Of a stretch of 64,000 nucleotides of DNA, positions 1-11,884 are shown one piece after another. The first letter of the stretch is position 1. Each line of letters starts with the position of its first letter. A program made the translations under genes and the position numbers. A model generated the notes under the pieces. That model worked only from the letters and a program-made list of their open reading frames with translations, was not told the origin of the DNA and made no database searches. The stretch is from Agriotes lineatus (taxonomy: Eukaryota; Arthropoda; Insecta; Coleoptera; Elateridae): contig CALNHX010003637.1 in the NCBI GenBank assembly GCA_940337035.1, positions 1 through 64,000 on the forward strand. The letters run 5' to 3'.

Positions 1-395
1 CTGCTTGCTTATTTTGGCAGCACTGAAATGTTTGAAATGTAAAAACTTGACTTATATCACACTTTCTTCTAAAAAATAACCTCCCAAATTCTATAATTTT
101 TGTGCATACACTTCAATTGCATTGGAACAGAAACCAAAGAGGGTTTTATTATTGGAAAGGGAAAAAGACTATAGTTGATTATTACAAGGAAAAACTAGAA
201 GAAAATAGTTGTGACTTTTGACACATGTAACATAACTTTAACTTTAAATATTACTAGAAATCACTAGATCCGAAGTACATTCCCAAAAAAATGTAATTTC
301 CAGGAACACTCAGCAAATATTTAAAAAAATTAACACTGACAGTTCATGAGTTTTGTGAATGGATAATAAGTATCTTTACTCATCACTCATCAAAG
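1..395. other. Flank with no recognisable feature
   Basis: AT-rich sequence without a supportable reading frame, repeat or RNA signal. It may be decayed 5' sequence of the LINE that becomes recognisable at about 396, but nothing here proves that. Confidence 0.4.
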
Positions 396-710
396 TTGTC
401 AGAAAAGGTGAAACAATATGTATGTGTTTCCGACATAATCGCATATATCACACCAGAACTAACAAAAAATGAGATCATGAAGATAGTGCAAGTGTACGCT
501 CCCACATCAGACCACGAAGAAGACGAAATCGAAGAATTCTATAAGCAGCTACTAGAAACCCTACTTGAAAACCCTTCCACCTACACAATGATAATAGGTA
601 ACTTTAATGCCAAAGTAGGTAAGCGCAAAGACGAACGAGAGACCATAGTTGGAGAATATGGATTTGGAGAAAAGAACCAAAGGGGAAATATACTTGGAAA
701 CTTCCTATAA
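396..710 (+). pseudogene. LINE endonuclease (APE/EEP-type) fragment
   Basis: About 104 residues of an AP-endonuclease-like domain of a LINE. The recognisable blocks are QVYAPTSD, then GNFNAKVGKR, then a glycine-rich GEYGFGEKN block. In active relatives the second block normally reads GDFNAKVG, so the catalytic Asp seems to be Asn here. The reading frame stops at 708-710, but the same domain continues in other frames through about 730-910, where a block ending SDHRLV is visible. The N-terminal part of the domain is missing or unrecognisable. A nicking endonuclease of this type would start target-primed reverse transcription in an intact element; this copy cannot. Confidence 0.7.
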
Positions 711-891
711 ATGAATAAGATATAGGTATGCAATGAACACTTTCTTCAAAAAACGGTCAAGCCGAAAATGGACGTGGAGAAGCCCTGATTTCAGATAAAA
801 AAATGAGATTGATTATATACTTTCAGATCGCCCTCAGATAATACAAGATGTATCAGTAATTAATAGAATAAATATTGGAAGTGATCACCGG

Positions 892-1565
892 TTGGTAAGA
901 AGCAAAATACTAATAAACCTAAACAACAAGAAGCCAAGAACAAGAACCCATAAGAAAATTGACGCAATTAAAATAATTCAAAACAAAGAAGAGTATGAAA
1001 CAAAACTCAATAAAAAACTAGACGAGATACACACCGGAGATAACATCACTTGTAAAGTAAACGAACTAACGAGGATTCTTAAAGAAGCCGCCAACGAAAT
1101 ACCTGAACCGAACGAAATTATAACAAAAAACACCAGTGACAACAATACTAAACTGTTGTTTGAAAAAGGAAAAAGCTAAAAGTAGAGAAGGACGACCATC
1201 TTATAGAATGGTCAGAACTTAATAAATTGATTAGAAAGGAATTCCGTAAAGACATCAAACAGTACAACACTAAAGTTATAATTGAAACAATTGAAAGGAA
1301 TAAGGGGCCAAAGATATTTGAAAAACACCCAAGTTTTGGAAAGAAAAAAATGATCTCACTTAAAGATAAAAACGACAAAGAACTAACACATAGAACAGAG
1401 ATATTGGCAGAAGTAGAAAATATTATACGGACCTTTACGCAAACAAAGTACACCCAAACGCACATCAAAGTTAAGAACGGAAGGAGAAAATACAGAATGT
1501 GGGCTCCGAGGACATCCCTGAGATAACCAGCGATGAAATTTGCCATGCGCTCAGGAAGGTTAATA
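892..1565 (+). pseudogene. LINE linker between endonuclease and RT, broken
   Basis: Lysine-rich, non-globular reading frames (892-1179 and 1227-1526) between the endonuclease remnant and the RT start. They lie in different frames, so at least one frameshift separates them. The last recognisable stretch before the insertion reads ALRKVN, which is the usual lead-in to the first RT motif. It continues directly at 3207 on the other side of the inserted element. Confidence 0.55.
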
Positions 1566-1575
1566 GTATATTACA

Positions 1576-1690
1576 TAACAAGAGTTGTAAGAAGCATATT
1601 ACACACGAAATGGAAAAGTTACACACGAGCCGCGTAGCGGCGAGTTTGTAATTCCACAAGTGCGTAATTGCCTTACAACTCGAGTTTTGT
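1576..1690. repeat. Imperfect hairpin at left end of YR element A
   Basis: Outer arms GAGTTGTAAG and CTTACAACTC face each other around a GC-rich centre (GAGCCGCGTAGCGGC). It lies downstream of the YR stop codon and 10 bp from the element edge. It resembles the long dyad upstream of YR copy B at 63128-63265. It could be a subterminal recombinase site or a small hairpin MITE. Confidence 0.5.
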
Positions 1691-1773
1691 ACTATACTTT
1701 ATCCACGAACACATTAATTACTATCAAAGAAACAAAAAGAAGTATTTTTATTAATTTAACATTACATTTTGTG

Positions 1774-2931
1774 TTAATAATTATTGATAGTTACAGTACA
1801 ATTATGAAAAACTGGCGTGGCATTAGAAGGGGCCATACTGATATTATTGTTAAGAACAGAAGTTACAGAAGATTCCGAAAATGTATAGTCATGGACGTTG
1901 GCGCCAAGGGATGAAGCCATAGTAATATCTCTAACGGTGGTGTTTGATATTGCTCCATCATCACAGATAGCACTTGAAATCTTTACAGTATTTTCAGTTT
2001 TGTTTTTGGTAGAATTATCAACATAGCTTTCAGTTACAGCTGATGAGCGCCAACCACCATGTCTCTTTAATGCCAGCAAATCAGCACCAGCATCCACAAG
2101 AATGGTGGCCGACGAGCGCGTAAACGAATGGCCAGTGTATTGTTTCGGGTTCGCTAAACCCAGAAACGTTGCGATTTTGGTTGGCACAACACCAAACTTA
2201 TTTAACCCAACGCATTGTTTGGTACATTTTTTTGTGTTGGTAATTCAGAAAAAATATTTTGTATTTGCTTCTGAATGACGTAAATTTATGTATTTCTTGC
2301 ACGTTGGGTACCATGCTTCAGGCACAATAAAGGAACGTTGAGTTTTTGTCTTAGAATCTGGGATTTTAATTATGAGTGATTTCCCTGTATCTTGTATGTC
2401 TTCAGTTTTTATGTTTCTCAGCTCCTGCTTCCTGCAGGCACCACTAATACCAAATATTAGAATTACCTACAATGAAATATTCATATTTATGTTACTTTCA
2501 TAGATTATAAAAATGTGTTATACCTTTGACAACAAATGCTCGCTGTCTCGTGCGTTTTTCAGAAATTGATTAATTTCTTCTGGAGTGAGAGTTTTTGACT
2601 TTTTTTCAGATTTTCTCTTCAATAGTGCCAAAAGTTTATGGTAAGTCGCAATGTTTGTATTATGTCGAATATTGATTGTGGCTCTTAGCATGGAATAAAT
2701 AGCCCAAAGTGACGATGGCTTCATTTGCTTTGACAATTTGTCAAAGTACGCCAACATTACGTTTTCAGAAAATGATTTTACTTTATTTCTAAGTCCCCAA
2801 TCCATGAATTTTTGGTACACAATTTCATACCTTTTACGCGATTTTTCCGGAAGGAGATCGTTTACGGCAGTTCTTGCTTTTTGGCCGATTTCAGGCGGCG
2901 TGCACAGCTCTTGCTCACTGTCGCTAAACAT
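1774..2931 (-). pseudogene. Crypton-like tyrosine recombinase, copy A (decayed)
   Basis: The minus-strand model is exon 1 2931-2524, intron 2523-2467 (GTATAA...AG) and exon 2 2466-1774. Exon 1 encodes an SAM-like DNA-binding core domain (EKSRKRYEIVYQKF, then a block on SLWAIYSMLR). Exon 2 encodes the catalytic domain: ISGACRKQEL with the first Arg, GHSFTR (H-x-x-R), KRHGGW and the nucleophile in ESYVD. These are the R, H-x-x-R, H and Y residues of tyrosine recombinases. The start was taken at 2931 (MFSDSE) because it matches the start of copy B at 62953; an upstream ATG at 2970 is in frame. Exon 2 is broken by two compensating homopolymer indels near 2235-2255 (T6 and A7 runs), where one frame meets TGA and another TAA. 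So this copy is probably inactive unless these are sequencing errors. Confidence 0.8.
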
Positions 2932-3128
2932 TTTATGGCTTAAATTGAAAAGAGTTAATGGGGAAATCATATATTTTATTAAAAATTACCTTTATACATA
3001 CGTTGAAATTCAACGATAACAGTTGCAATTTCGAAAACTGCCATTCTGTCGCCGCTAATTAGATCGAACAACAAAACAAATACGAGTGCCTGCTATGTAA
3101 TGTTACTCGCTGTGCGATTTTGCCACTT

Positions 3129-3180
3129 TACGTACGACAGTTCGTAAGCAACAGCTTACTTAGTTTATGCGTTGTACGTA
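3129..3180. repeat. Hairpin at right end of YR element A
   Basis: A dyad running from TACGTACGAC to GTTGTACGTA with a GTAAGC-AACA-GCTTAC core, about 25 bp inside the right edge of the element and about 200 bp upstream of the recombinase ATG. Confidence 0.5.
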
Positions 3181-3206
3181 ATTCATTTTTTTTGTAGTGG
3201 CCGTGG

Positions 3207-4033
3207 ATAAAAATAATAAAGCTACCGGGCCAGATGGTATAAACCCCGAAATGTTAAAATAAGAAGGGCCAAAATTAGTTGAAGAACTAAAACAAGTTAT
3301 CCTTATACATAAAAAGGGAGATATAACAAAACTCAACAACTATAGGCCTATAAGTCTACTCTCTCAAATGTACAAACTGTTCACGAAAATACTCACCAAT
3401 AGATTAACATCAAAAATAGACTATCAGCAACCTCGCGAACAAGCCGGATTCCGCTTGGGTTACAGTACAATTGATCACCTACATACAGTCAAGAGCCTCA
3501 TAGAAAAATGCAATGAGTACAATTTAAACCTTCATATCGCTTTTATCGATTACGAAAAAGCATTTGACACCATAGAAATGTGGGCAGTACTGAACTCTAT
3601 CGCGAAATGCCGCATAGACAGTAGATACATAAAACTAATAGAAAACATCTATTCGCAGGTATCAATGCATGTCGTCTTCTGGAAGAAAACATCCTTAATT
3701 CCTATAAAGAGAAGGGTACGGCAAGGTGACACGATCTCTCCCAAACTATTCATATTAGCTCTTGATAACATCTTTAGACAAATGGATTGGACAAACAAGG
3801 GTATAAACATCAACGACGAATATCTCAACCATCTTCGGTTCGCCGATGATATTTTTCTGATAAGCAATGACCCTGTGGAACTGCAAAAAATGATTACGGA
3901 ATTGGACAACCATTCTAAATTGGTCGGATTAAGGATGAACATCGGTAAAACAAAAATAATGGCAAACGCAGACACGCATGTCAATATAATTCTCAACAGT
4001 GAGCCTCTAGAAAAAATCGAATCCTACACATAA
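3207..4033 (+). pseudogene. RTE-like reverse transcriptase, second half of split gene
   Basis: Continues the LINE RT interrupted at 1565. The N-terminal motif (KATGPDG) is followed by a stop in the EMLK region, then by the usual NYRPISLL block. The frame 3368-4033 is then open for 221 residues. It contains FIDYEKAFD (the first catalytic Asp), RQGDTISPKLF (template/primer grip) and FADDI (catalytic Asp pair, 3839-3850), followed by a GLRMNIGKTK block. The core is well preserved, although upstream and downstream parts are broken. Confidence 0.85.
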
Positions 4034-4600
4034 TTAGGATAGAAAATCACCACAGAAAAAAATAACATGAGTGAAGAAATTTCTCGGCAAATTAGATTAT
4101 CCTGGGCAGCATTCGGCAAACTAAACAACACCTTTGCATCAAGAATACCCAATACTCTTAAAAAAACTGTATGACCAATGTATTCTGCCTGTGCTCACCT
4201 ATGGGGCTGAAACGTGAAGTCTTACGAAAAAACACGCTCAAAAATTAACCAGAGCACAACGAGCTCACGAACTAAGGATACTAGGCGTCAAATTAACTGA
4301 TCGCAAACGTAACAAATGGATCCGAGAATAAACCAAAGTTACGGATGTAATGGAGGGGGTGGCCGAATTGAAGTGGAGGTGAGCAGGTCATGTGGCCCGA
4401 AGAACTGACACTAGGTAGACTAAACTACTTTTAGAGTGGAGGCCTAAACTTGGACGCAAGAATGCAGGGAGATCAACAACGAGATTGAGAGACGATATTA
4501 AGAAAAGAGCAGGAACTCAGCGGATGAGAAAAGCTCACAATAGATGGAAATGGTATGAAATGAGAAAAGTAGTAGATTGAAATAGGTAGATCGTGATCGT
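4034..4600 (+). pseudogene. RTE-like LINE C-terminal tail, multiply broken
   Basis: Frame-shifted remnants of the C-terminal region of RTE-type LINEs. They include the repair of a block typically read as LKWRWAGHVARR with a stop in place of one Trp, then LLEWRP, then a TRLRDDIKK block. At least three stops and shifts occur. The end of the LINE is placed near 4600, where recognisable coding ends; no clear poly(A) tail or short 3' repeat was found. Confidence 0.65.
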
Positions 4601-5171
4601 GACTCATCACTGCCAACATAATAGCTATTTCTGCAACAAGTGCTAAAAGTGAATGTTTATGCACAAGTTTGCACACAATATTTTTTCTACGGCCTTAAAT
4701 TTACTGTTATTAATCTATAAATGGCGATTTAACAAAGGTTTGCATTTATGACAGTTATAATTTATGTCATAGTAATGAGGTGGCCGTGATGGCTCAGGTG
4801 ACTGTTTCTGCAGTCGGTAGCTGTCAAAGTTAGTTATCAAAGGTAATTTTAATAGTACACATTTTACTTTATTCACTACATAATGCCTTAATTATTTTAA
4901 AAAAAACATTTTACCTCTAACGAAAGAAGTAACTGGAATATCCTCACTTCCAGTTTAAGATTCTAAACTCAATACCAGCTGTTTAGCATGTGCTAAAAGT
5001 AAACAGCTGATTTCACTTTTAACAAGCTGATTTATAATACGTAATTAGTGAAACAAACTAGTGCTAAAAGGCCTACTTTTAGTAGTGGTCGTAGAAAAAT
5101 GTTTTTTTTTAAATCCACAGCCCTGTAGAGGATAAAAGTGTTCGATCATACGTATCAGCTATAATTAACCA
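4601..5171. other. Intergenic, no supported gene
   Basis: AT-rich sequence. A short stretch at 4780-4840 (GTGATGGCTCAGGTGACTG) resembles a polymerase III box A, but no matching box B follows, so no SINE is claimed. Scattered copies of a GTGCTAAAAG motif occur at about 4640, 4990 and 5062. Confidence 0.35.
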
Positions 5172-5316
5172 AAGGCAGTGATCTTCATTCCCAATAATTT
5201 TGCCAAATAACAACTCGAAAGTGCGTTGCCTACACATAACTCTTGGCTGCGCCTCGGGCAATGCACTTGAGGGATGTTATCTGTCAAAATTATAAGAATT
5301 TATCACTGCCCACGAT
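5172..5316. repeat. Imperfect hairpin MITE (~145 bp)
   Basis: Two arms that fold on each other: GGCAGTGAT...AATAATTTTG...GTGCGTTGCC on the left and GGGCAATGCAC...CAAAATTATAA...ATCACTGCC on the right, with a GC-rich loop. No coding capacity. It belongs to a recurring type of short palindromic element in this window. Confidence 0.6.
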
Positions 5317-8300
5317 GAACTCGGCAATATAAGTTCTTAAATTAATTAATAACATTAATTATTAACAAAGAGGAACGACTTTTCTGACAATTAATTTGAA
5401 ACTCCATTATTTACATATCGTAGGATACTACTGAATTTTAATTAGGTAGTTTCCGTCTTGATTGAAAATTCACCGTAGGGTTGTTTTCACTTCAAGTTTG
5501 ATATGATTTGTCAAATTGACACACCTGGCCGAAAATAATCAAATAGGATTGGTATATAATATATGTAAGAACTTATCGCATTACTACAGTACACAAGCAA
5601 CAAATTTCAACTTTAATTTGTGCCACTTCAAGCTTGAAACATAAGCATTTCTTGAGGAAATAGTACACGTGCAGGTGCACCGAATATTACCTACAATTTA
5701 AAAAAAATATTCAGTGCGCTAGGGATATTACATGTGAAAATGTGACATTCGTGCAATCTGTAATTTAAATGTGCCATAGTTATAAATAATGCACCGTATC
5801 ATTCAATTCAGTTGGATAAATCATCTATTTACGTTTTCTTGCAAGAAAAGCCAAGTATAAGAATAGCAGATAATAATAATAAAGACATCAATACCACCGA
5901 ACAACTTTGGGAGTTAATTCAATTCTTTAGATTGATCGATAAGAAATGCTATGCAATAGATAACATTTTAAATCAACAGGGGCATGGCAGTTCTTAGATT
6001 ACGCCTGTACCATAGTCAATATATTCCAATTGAAATGACATAGGGAGTTGTAAAACCTACTGCAAGAAACATATAAACTCAGCAGTTGTGTGAGCATTGC
6101 CGATTGAAATTGAAAATAGCTGCGCTGTATATAGCCATATGAATCACCATAACAGCTGATTCTGTAAAGCATGCCTTGATCGTCGGTTTCATAGATCGTA
6201 TATAGAAAGCGTTCACGATACACATTTACAAATCTATCTGTTGCAATTGATAATTTAATTTTTATTTAAAAAATAATAATGAGAAACTAAGCAGAATGAA
6301 TCTGTTTCAAATTTTGTTAAGTGAATGTATTCTGCTAAAGCAAGTAGACATGAATTCCTATTACAAGGCATAAATGAAATACTTACGATAACCCTGGATG
6401 TTACAGTGGGATGTAATTTCATAGATTTAACGTTTTAATTGTGTGACGACTATTGTTTTAATATAGCAGGCCACTCATTAAGCATTCCGTTCCCTCAAGT
6501 GGCGCAATTGCAATCTGATGTAAGGTTGCTTTCGTGGAAGTTTTGTTATCATAGCATCATGGGTGCGACGATGTGAAATTCAACTATCGATTCTATTGTT
6601 CTGTAAGTTCCTGGCACCCTGGAGCCGCCAAAGGTCATCTAAAAATACATTAATATCGCCATGCATTTGAATAAGAGCAATTATCTCACACGCCCAGAAA
6701 AGTTGGGTCAGCATTCGGGAATAGAAGCGACTCTTTTAAAATTTCTGTTAACCCAGCGGTACTCTCTCACCAATTAAATGTAATCAAGCCAATAACCCAG
6801 ACGTTACACTGACAAAATGTCGTCAATGTTAGGTCATTAACCGCCGGCAACGACATGAGCCCAATACTGGACTTACAAATGACGTCACCATAGGACGTCT
6901 CAATGCCGTCTTCATAGGACGTCCCAAAAACGTCTTCATTTGGTCATTACAAAATTCTTAATTGTATTTAGGTTTTAAAGAAGCTCTTTATTACTTAAAG
7001 AATCCATAATTAATTAATCAGTAGCTACACAAATCAGAAGTATTTAAAATTTTTGTAATGTAAGTAGAATACATGAAAGTGGAAAATTAACTTGTATCCG
7101 TAAAAATTCCAAAATTCAGCAAAAAATGTTTATATTATGCTTTGTTAGATTATAAATTGCCGATATTGAATCGGAACATGCACTCATACTAACTCAGTCG
7201 AAGGGCGTAGGTAACTTACCTTCAAAACTAATAGATGTATATTATAAAGGCGCCAAATGATTCAGGCCCATGTTCCCTGATTCATTTGAGCGAACGAACC
7301 ATTAAATTGCTCAAAGGTAACAACACACAATCTAATCAATGAAACCCACAGTTTGAAAAATCGTATAATGATTCAAATAAGTAATTGATCAACAATAGGG
7401 GAGAATAAAATCGAATTGTAATTACTGGCATCAACGAACAATAAACAATAGTATATGATAAAGTGGGTGGTTAAAGTGTTCGTTAGAAACTACACACACG
7501 AATAACTATATCACTTTTAATATTCTTTATTTAACGCAACGGATTACAGACATAAAATTAAATGTGCGGATTTGCTACTATACTATTACACGTGTGGATC
7601 GAATAGGTCTTGTTAATCAGCATACATGTGAGCGTTTGTGGATCTGACACTTGGCTCGTAGAAACACTCAAAGTAAATGTTCCACTAAGTATGAGATTAA
7701 TATTAAACGCATTCAGGATCTGACTCTTTGCGTGTCTGTTTAACCGAAGTGGTTTAACAGGCGAAGACCTGATATGCAATGCCCCCTTAAGCTCCTCGCT
7801 TCCGTATATATACAATTTTCGTACAATTACATAAGATTTCCTATTCTAGTCACAACAATGGCATTGTATCTATTGGACGAAGGGTCGACACACTTCCACT
7901 AGCGCGCACAAGGGTTGTAGGTTTATGATGCACCCACTGGACATTCACTCTCGATTTTTGAAGCTGCAGATTTACTGCCGTATTGTTCGTCCACTTTCGC
8001 TTCTTATTTAGAAAAGTGTTCGTCAGATTTGAGAATTCCTTTTCGCTTTTGTTTGCAGGAACTCGTGGACGTTTAGAGAGTTTCTCCCTTTTGTATTCCG
8101 CCGTACAAATCACTTTTTGGCATCAGGCGTTTTTACCCCTTTTACTCTAAAGTTTTCAAATGGCACTTAAGCTAACTGCTCGCACTTCTAGAATTTTTAT
8201 TGCACGCACTGTTTAATTTTATGGGCGAGTTTCCTCTTCTTGGCAACGATCTTTTTTGAATTATTGCTCCGCTACAATGACATAATTAATACTATAGCAC

Positions 8301-9331
8301 ATATTTGGTTTTCACAATTTTAATAATTCAAACCTGAGATAGTGTGCTTGGAAAACACAGCCCTCGCTAAGTAAATATATGTTAATTTTCCTAACTGAGT
8401 TAATTTAAATGTCAAAATAGCCAAAGCAATTGACTTTGTAGCGATCCGTAGACTGAATGAATGTTAATACGTTACTGCGTTCCATACATGGTGATTTTAA
8501 TTTCATATCGCAAATAATTCCACATTCAGATATCTGCATGTTAGCCGTTATACACTATGATATACTGGGATCGCTTTTCCCAGCTGGCAAACTTGATATA
8601 GCGAGATTTTGTAATAAAATGGGTCTATAAGCTTCAGATTTTGGGGCCAATAAATGTTATGATTGCTCGTTTGTGAATTTTCAATAAAATTCAATAAGTC
8701 AAATTGTGGCTGGTGAAAAGCGAAATGTAATAACTGACACAAATACGTAAATTGTTGTCAGCCCCTTTTATATTTTATCTAATCTGCAAAACTGATTTGG
8801 CTAACTACAAGGCAAGCATGAAACTCAAATCTCATTGGGTTGGGATCATAAACGGACTTATTTTATTCGTGAACTCAGTAGTTCAAATGCGCGGTTCTTG
8901 GTAGATAAAAAATCCTTGATTTAACTACTCTTGACGGCCATGTTGGCCAAATAGCTAATAAAATTATTGTAAATCAAATTTTAAATGTGCTAGTGATTTT
9001 TAATGTGTAACCGGCTAGATGTATGACTAAGTGTATTTATATCATGTTCAGCCCAGGTCTGTAATCTTGGTGGCCTACTGCCCCCTTTTTATGAACTTGT
9101 TCAAATTTGAATATCTTCACATGTTTTTAAAAAACATGTGTTTTGGTCCACAAGGTGTTAGCCTTTGATAATGTTTTAAATATAAACGAAACGTCAGGCG
9201 AAACATACAAGTGGTTTTATTTCAATCTAACCATTAAAGCTTGGTACCTGTGCGTAGCACTGAGATTGGAGTTTTTCCAACCCCTATCCCAGTCAAGAAA
9301 TAACATTTTACTATATATATATATATATATA
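5317..9331. other. Long stretch without a supportable gene
   Basis: No reading frame here has recognisable motifs. The longest (7558-7815 and 7850-8113, minus) are 85-87 residues without family resemblance; the second is basic and could be an exon or a decayed transposon piece. A cluster of GACGTC/TGACGTCA palindromes lies at 6860-6945, and a (TA)n run at 9313-9330 precedes the foldback element. Confidence 0.4.
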
Positions 9332-10240
9332 CAGTGTGGTCCATTAAGTGTGCAACAAATGGGAAATTTTTTTATTAGTTGTACAATCGAAATTTAAATA
9401 TTGCCAAAAGTTAGTGCATGTGCGATAACCATATCAGATGCCCTTAGAATGGCTTCAAGTCAAACAATATACAGGGCAGGACAAAAAATATGAAATTCGT
9501 TCAAGAACAAAGTTACCTTATTTCAAAAAATATAGCAAAATTTTATTGAGAAAAGTTGTTTAGAATTAAAAGTTATGCTCAAATACAAAGTCACGGCCTC
9601 CTATTCGAATTTTGATTCTTTTTTGGAAAATTTTGTATTAACCCCGTATGATACATATTTTTATTATTTTGATTTTATATGTATTTAAAGTAGCCACAAC
9701 CACATCCCTTTTAAATAACTTTTAGCAACTTGAAGCGTATTTGTAAAATTTACTCGGATTTATATTTTTTTAGGTAAGCGTTCACTTCATGTTTGTTGCA
9801 ACGATATTAAACAGAACTTTAGAATTTCGCAAATATTCTTTTTAACAAAACAAATGCTTTACTAATAATAATTTACATATGAAAAACTCTTAATAAAATC
9901 AGAATAATAAAAATATGTATCATACGGGGATAACACAAAATTTTACAAAAAAAGAATCAAAATTCGAATAGGAGGCCATGACTTTGTATTTGAGCATAGC
10001 TTTTGATTCTAAACAACTTTTCTCAATAAAATTTTGCTATATTTTTTTAAATAAGGTAACTTTATTCTTGAACGAATTACATATTTTTTGTCCTGCCCTG
10101 TATATTGTTTAACTTGAAGCCATTCTAAGGGCATCTGATATGGTTATCGAACATGCACTAACTTTTGGCTGTATTTAAATTTCGGTTTTACAACTAATAA
10201 AAAAATGTCCCATTTGTTGCACACTTAATGGACCACACTG
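9332..10240. mobile_element. Long-armed foldback element, Tc1/mariner-like ends
   Basis: A 909-bp palindromic element whose two arms (about 9332-9685 and 9885-10240) are near-complete reverse complements. Its ends are CAGTGTGGTCCATTAAG and the complement CTTAATGGACCACACTG. It sits inside a TA repeat (9313-9331 left, 10241-10267 right), consistent with a TA target duplication. No transposase gene is present. Ends and target fit a non-autonomous Tc1/mariner-type (IS630-type) element; the superfamily call is inference. Confidence 0.75.
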
Positions 10241-11180
10241 TATATATATATATATATATATATATATTTCAAATTAGTAAATTAAACACCAAAGATAAGA
10301 ATGCCTTACCAGAATAACTGCCTATTCACACAACCTTGAAAAATGTGCTCACTTAACAATTCATCTCTGCATGTTTTTGGGTCCAAAATATGCCTAAATC
10401 GATTGTCCTGCATTAGCCTGTCATAGCTAGCAATCCCACAAGCTCAACAACCCATCTCAGGAAGGCTTAAAACGGCCGATGGCAACAGATCCGGCACAAA
10501 ACAGGCACGAACGTCAAAAACGCCTTTGTGAAATTTTTGGCGGATAGGAAATGACGCCAAACTATATCGCCATCTAGCGACAACTATTACTGCACTCGGC
10601 GGAAAGACTGCAGCTTGCAGAAGGAAACTGTACATATTCGCTCGGCGTTCCGCTCTCCGTGGAGATTTCTAAATTTCAGAAATGGACAATAAATTAGTCT
10701 CAACTTATACACAGATCAGTTCTTTTAGAGGTTAAATTAAAGATCGTTTTAGCATCTATATAACGTGTTACCAACTCTCTTAAACACAGCTTAAATGGGT
10801 TACTGAAGGTTGGGTATAGGAGATAATTAACTCCTTATATAATCATTTAAGTATTTTGAAACGATACTTTAACAATATTAGAAAACTCCATATATTTGGG
10901 TTTCGCGCCTTTTATATCCAAGTGTCGAGGCCCGAATGAATTATTGACGATTAGTCTGTTCGGCTCGTTCGTCTGTGTATCGTACTTGGGATTGGTCGAT
11001 AAGTTGATCGACAGCGCATGATCTTTTTGACGCATCGCCTAGCGCCATAACCAATGCAACAGCTGTCTTTGTCTTTTGCGTTTGTTGCCGACCTGTGATT
11101 TGTGCACCTCTTGTTTGCGTAATTGCTGTTTCTGCGTATAAAATTTCTCATTACCAGCATCTAACGTGGTGAGTAGAATT
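10241..11180. other. Intergenic, no supported gene
   Basis: Begins with the right TA repeat. The minus-strand frames at 10444-10635, 10847-11035 and 10951-11160 show no family features. Base composition around 10900-11160 is more GC-rich than its surroundings, and a TATAAAA occurs near 11137, but nothing proves a promoter. Confidence 0.35.
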
Positions 11181-11181
11181 A

Positions 11182-11772
11182 TAACCTAGCCCTGTTCAGA
11201 AGGCTAAAAGATCTAAACTGTCCAAGTAAACTGTATAAGAGCTTTAGAAGTTACTGCGAGGATAGGTATGTAACGATACAATGCTCAGACGAGAAGGTGA
11301 CAAAACACCTTACAAAAGGATGTCCTAAGGGGTCAGTGTGTGGACCTGTGTTCTGGGACGTGCTGTTGGAGGAGCTACTGGAAAAACTAGAAGACAACCA
11401 TGAGGCAGCGGGAACAGTAGCGTATGCAGATGATCTTCTACTCTTGGTGGAGGCTAACTCAAGGGCTCACATTCAAGAAAAATGCAATACATAAACCAAT
11501 GGTGCAAAGAAACAAAGCTTACACTATCAAAAGAAAAGACCACCTACTCCTTAATGAAAGGAGAACTTCAAAGGGATCCAATCATAAAAATAGAAGGACA
11601 GAACATCAGAAGGTCTGGATCCACAAGATATCTTGGGATCAAGATGGATGAGAACAGAAATTATCACAACCACATTGAAGAAGTGTGCAACAAGGCGACC
11701 AAGGTGATGTATAAAATATCTGGTTTGGCGCAAAGAGGCAAAGAGAATACAAGATACCACTTTCGTGTGTAA
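11182..11772 (+). pseudogene. R1-like LINE reverse transcriptase, C-terminal half
   Basis: RT motifs are in order: TKGCPKGSVCGPVFWDVLLE (template grip region), VAYADDLLLLVE (catalytic YADD at about 11421-11432), then, after a +1 change of frame near 11470, TLSKEKT and TRYLGIKMD. These are diagnostic of Jockey/R1-group LINE reverse transcriptases. Copying of the element RNA at the nicked target would be its role. The frameshift near 11470 and the stop at about 11770 disable it. Confidence 0.85.
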
Positions 11773-11884
11773 GGATATACATGAACACGATACTCTCTTC
11801 AATTGTGGATATGGAGCGAGCATATGGGCGCACAAGTTGAAAAACATCAGGCAAAAACAAAAGGTGAATGGAGCCTAGAAAAAA

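Larger units (their letters stand above)
1566..3206 (-). mobile_element. Crypton-like tyrosine recombinase element (copy A)
   Basis: A 1641-bp insertion in the RT region of the RTE-like LINE. Its ends are exact because deleting it with one ATA joins the two LINE halves in frame. There are no terminal inverted repeats (left end GTATATTACATAAC, right end AGTGGCCGTGG) and only a 3-bp direct repeat, ATA (1563-1565 and 3207-3209). This is what Crypton-type elements, inserted by a tyrosine recombinase, are expected to leave. It carries a single two-exon YR gene on the minus strand. Imperfect inverted repeats lie just inside both ends (1576-1690 and 3129-3180) and may be recombinase-binding or attachment sequences; that is inference. 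Confidence 0.75.
396..4600 (+). mobile_element. RTE-like LINE, decayed, split by a Crypton-like element
   Basis: A non-LTR retrotransposon remnant in two pieces, 396-1565 and 3207-4600. In order it shows part of an endonuclease domain (396-710), a linker, the start of reverse transcriptase, then the RT core with FADD (3839-3850) and a degenerate RTE-type C-terminal tail (4030-4590). The foreign block 1566-3206 is bounded by ATA on each side. Removing the block plus one ATA restores an uninterrupted RT N-terminal motif (N-N-K-A-T-G-P-D-G). Several stops and frameshifts interrupt the coding sequence, so the element is dead. The arrangement and RT motifs fit the RTE-type LINEs common in insects; the clade assignment is from recognition, not from a tree. 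Confidence 0.8.

Noticed and set aside
1148..1546. 132-residue minus-strand frame
   Set aside because: It is the antisense of the LINE linker, hydrophobic because the sense strand is Lys/Glu-rich.
4780..4840. SINE with box A
   Set aside because: No box B at the right distance and no 3' tail or TSD.
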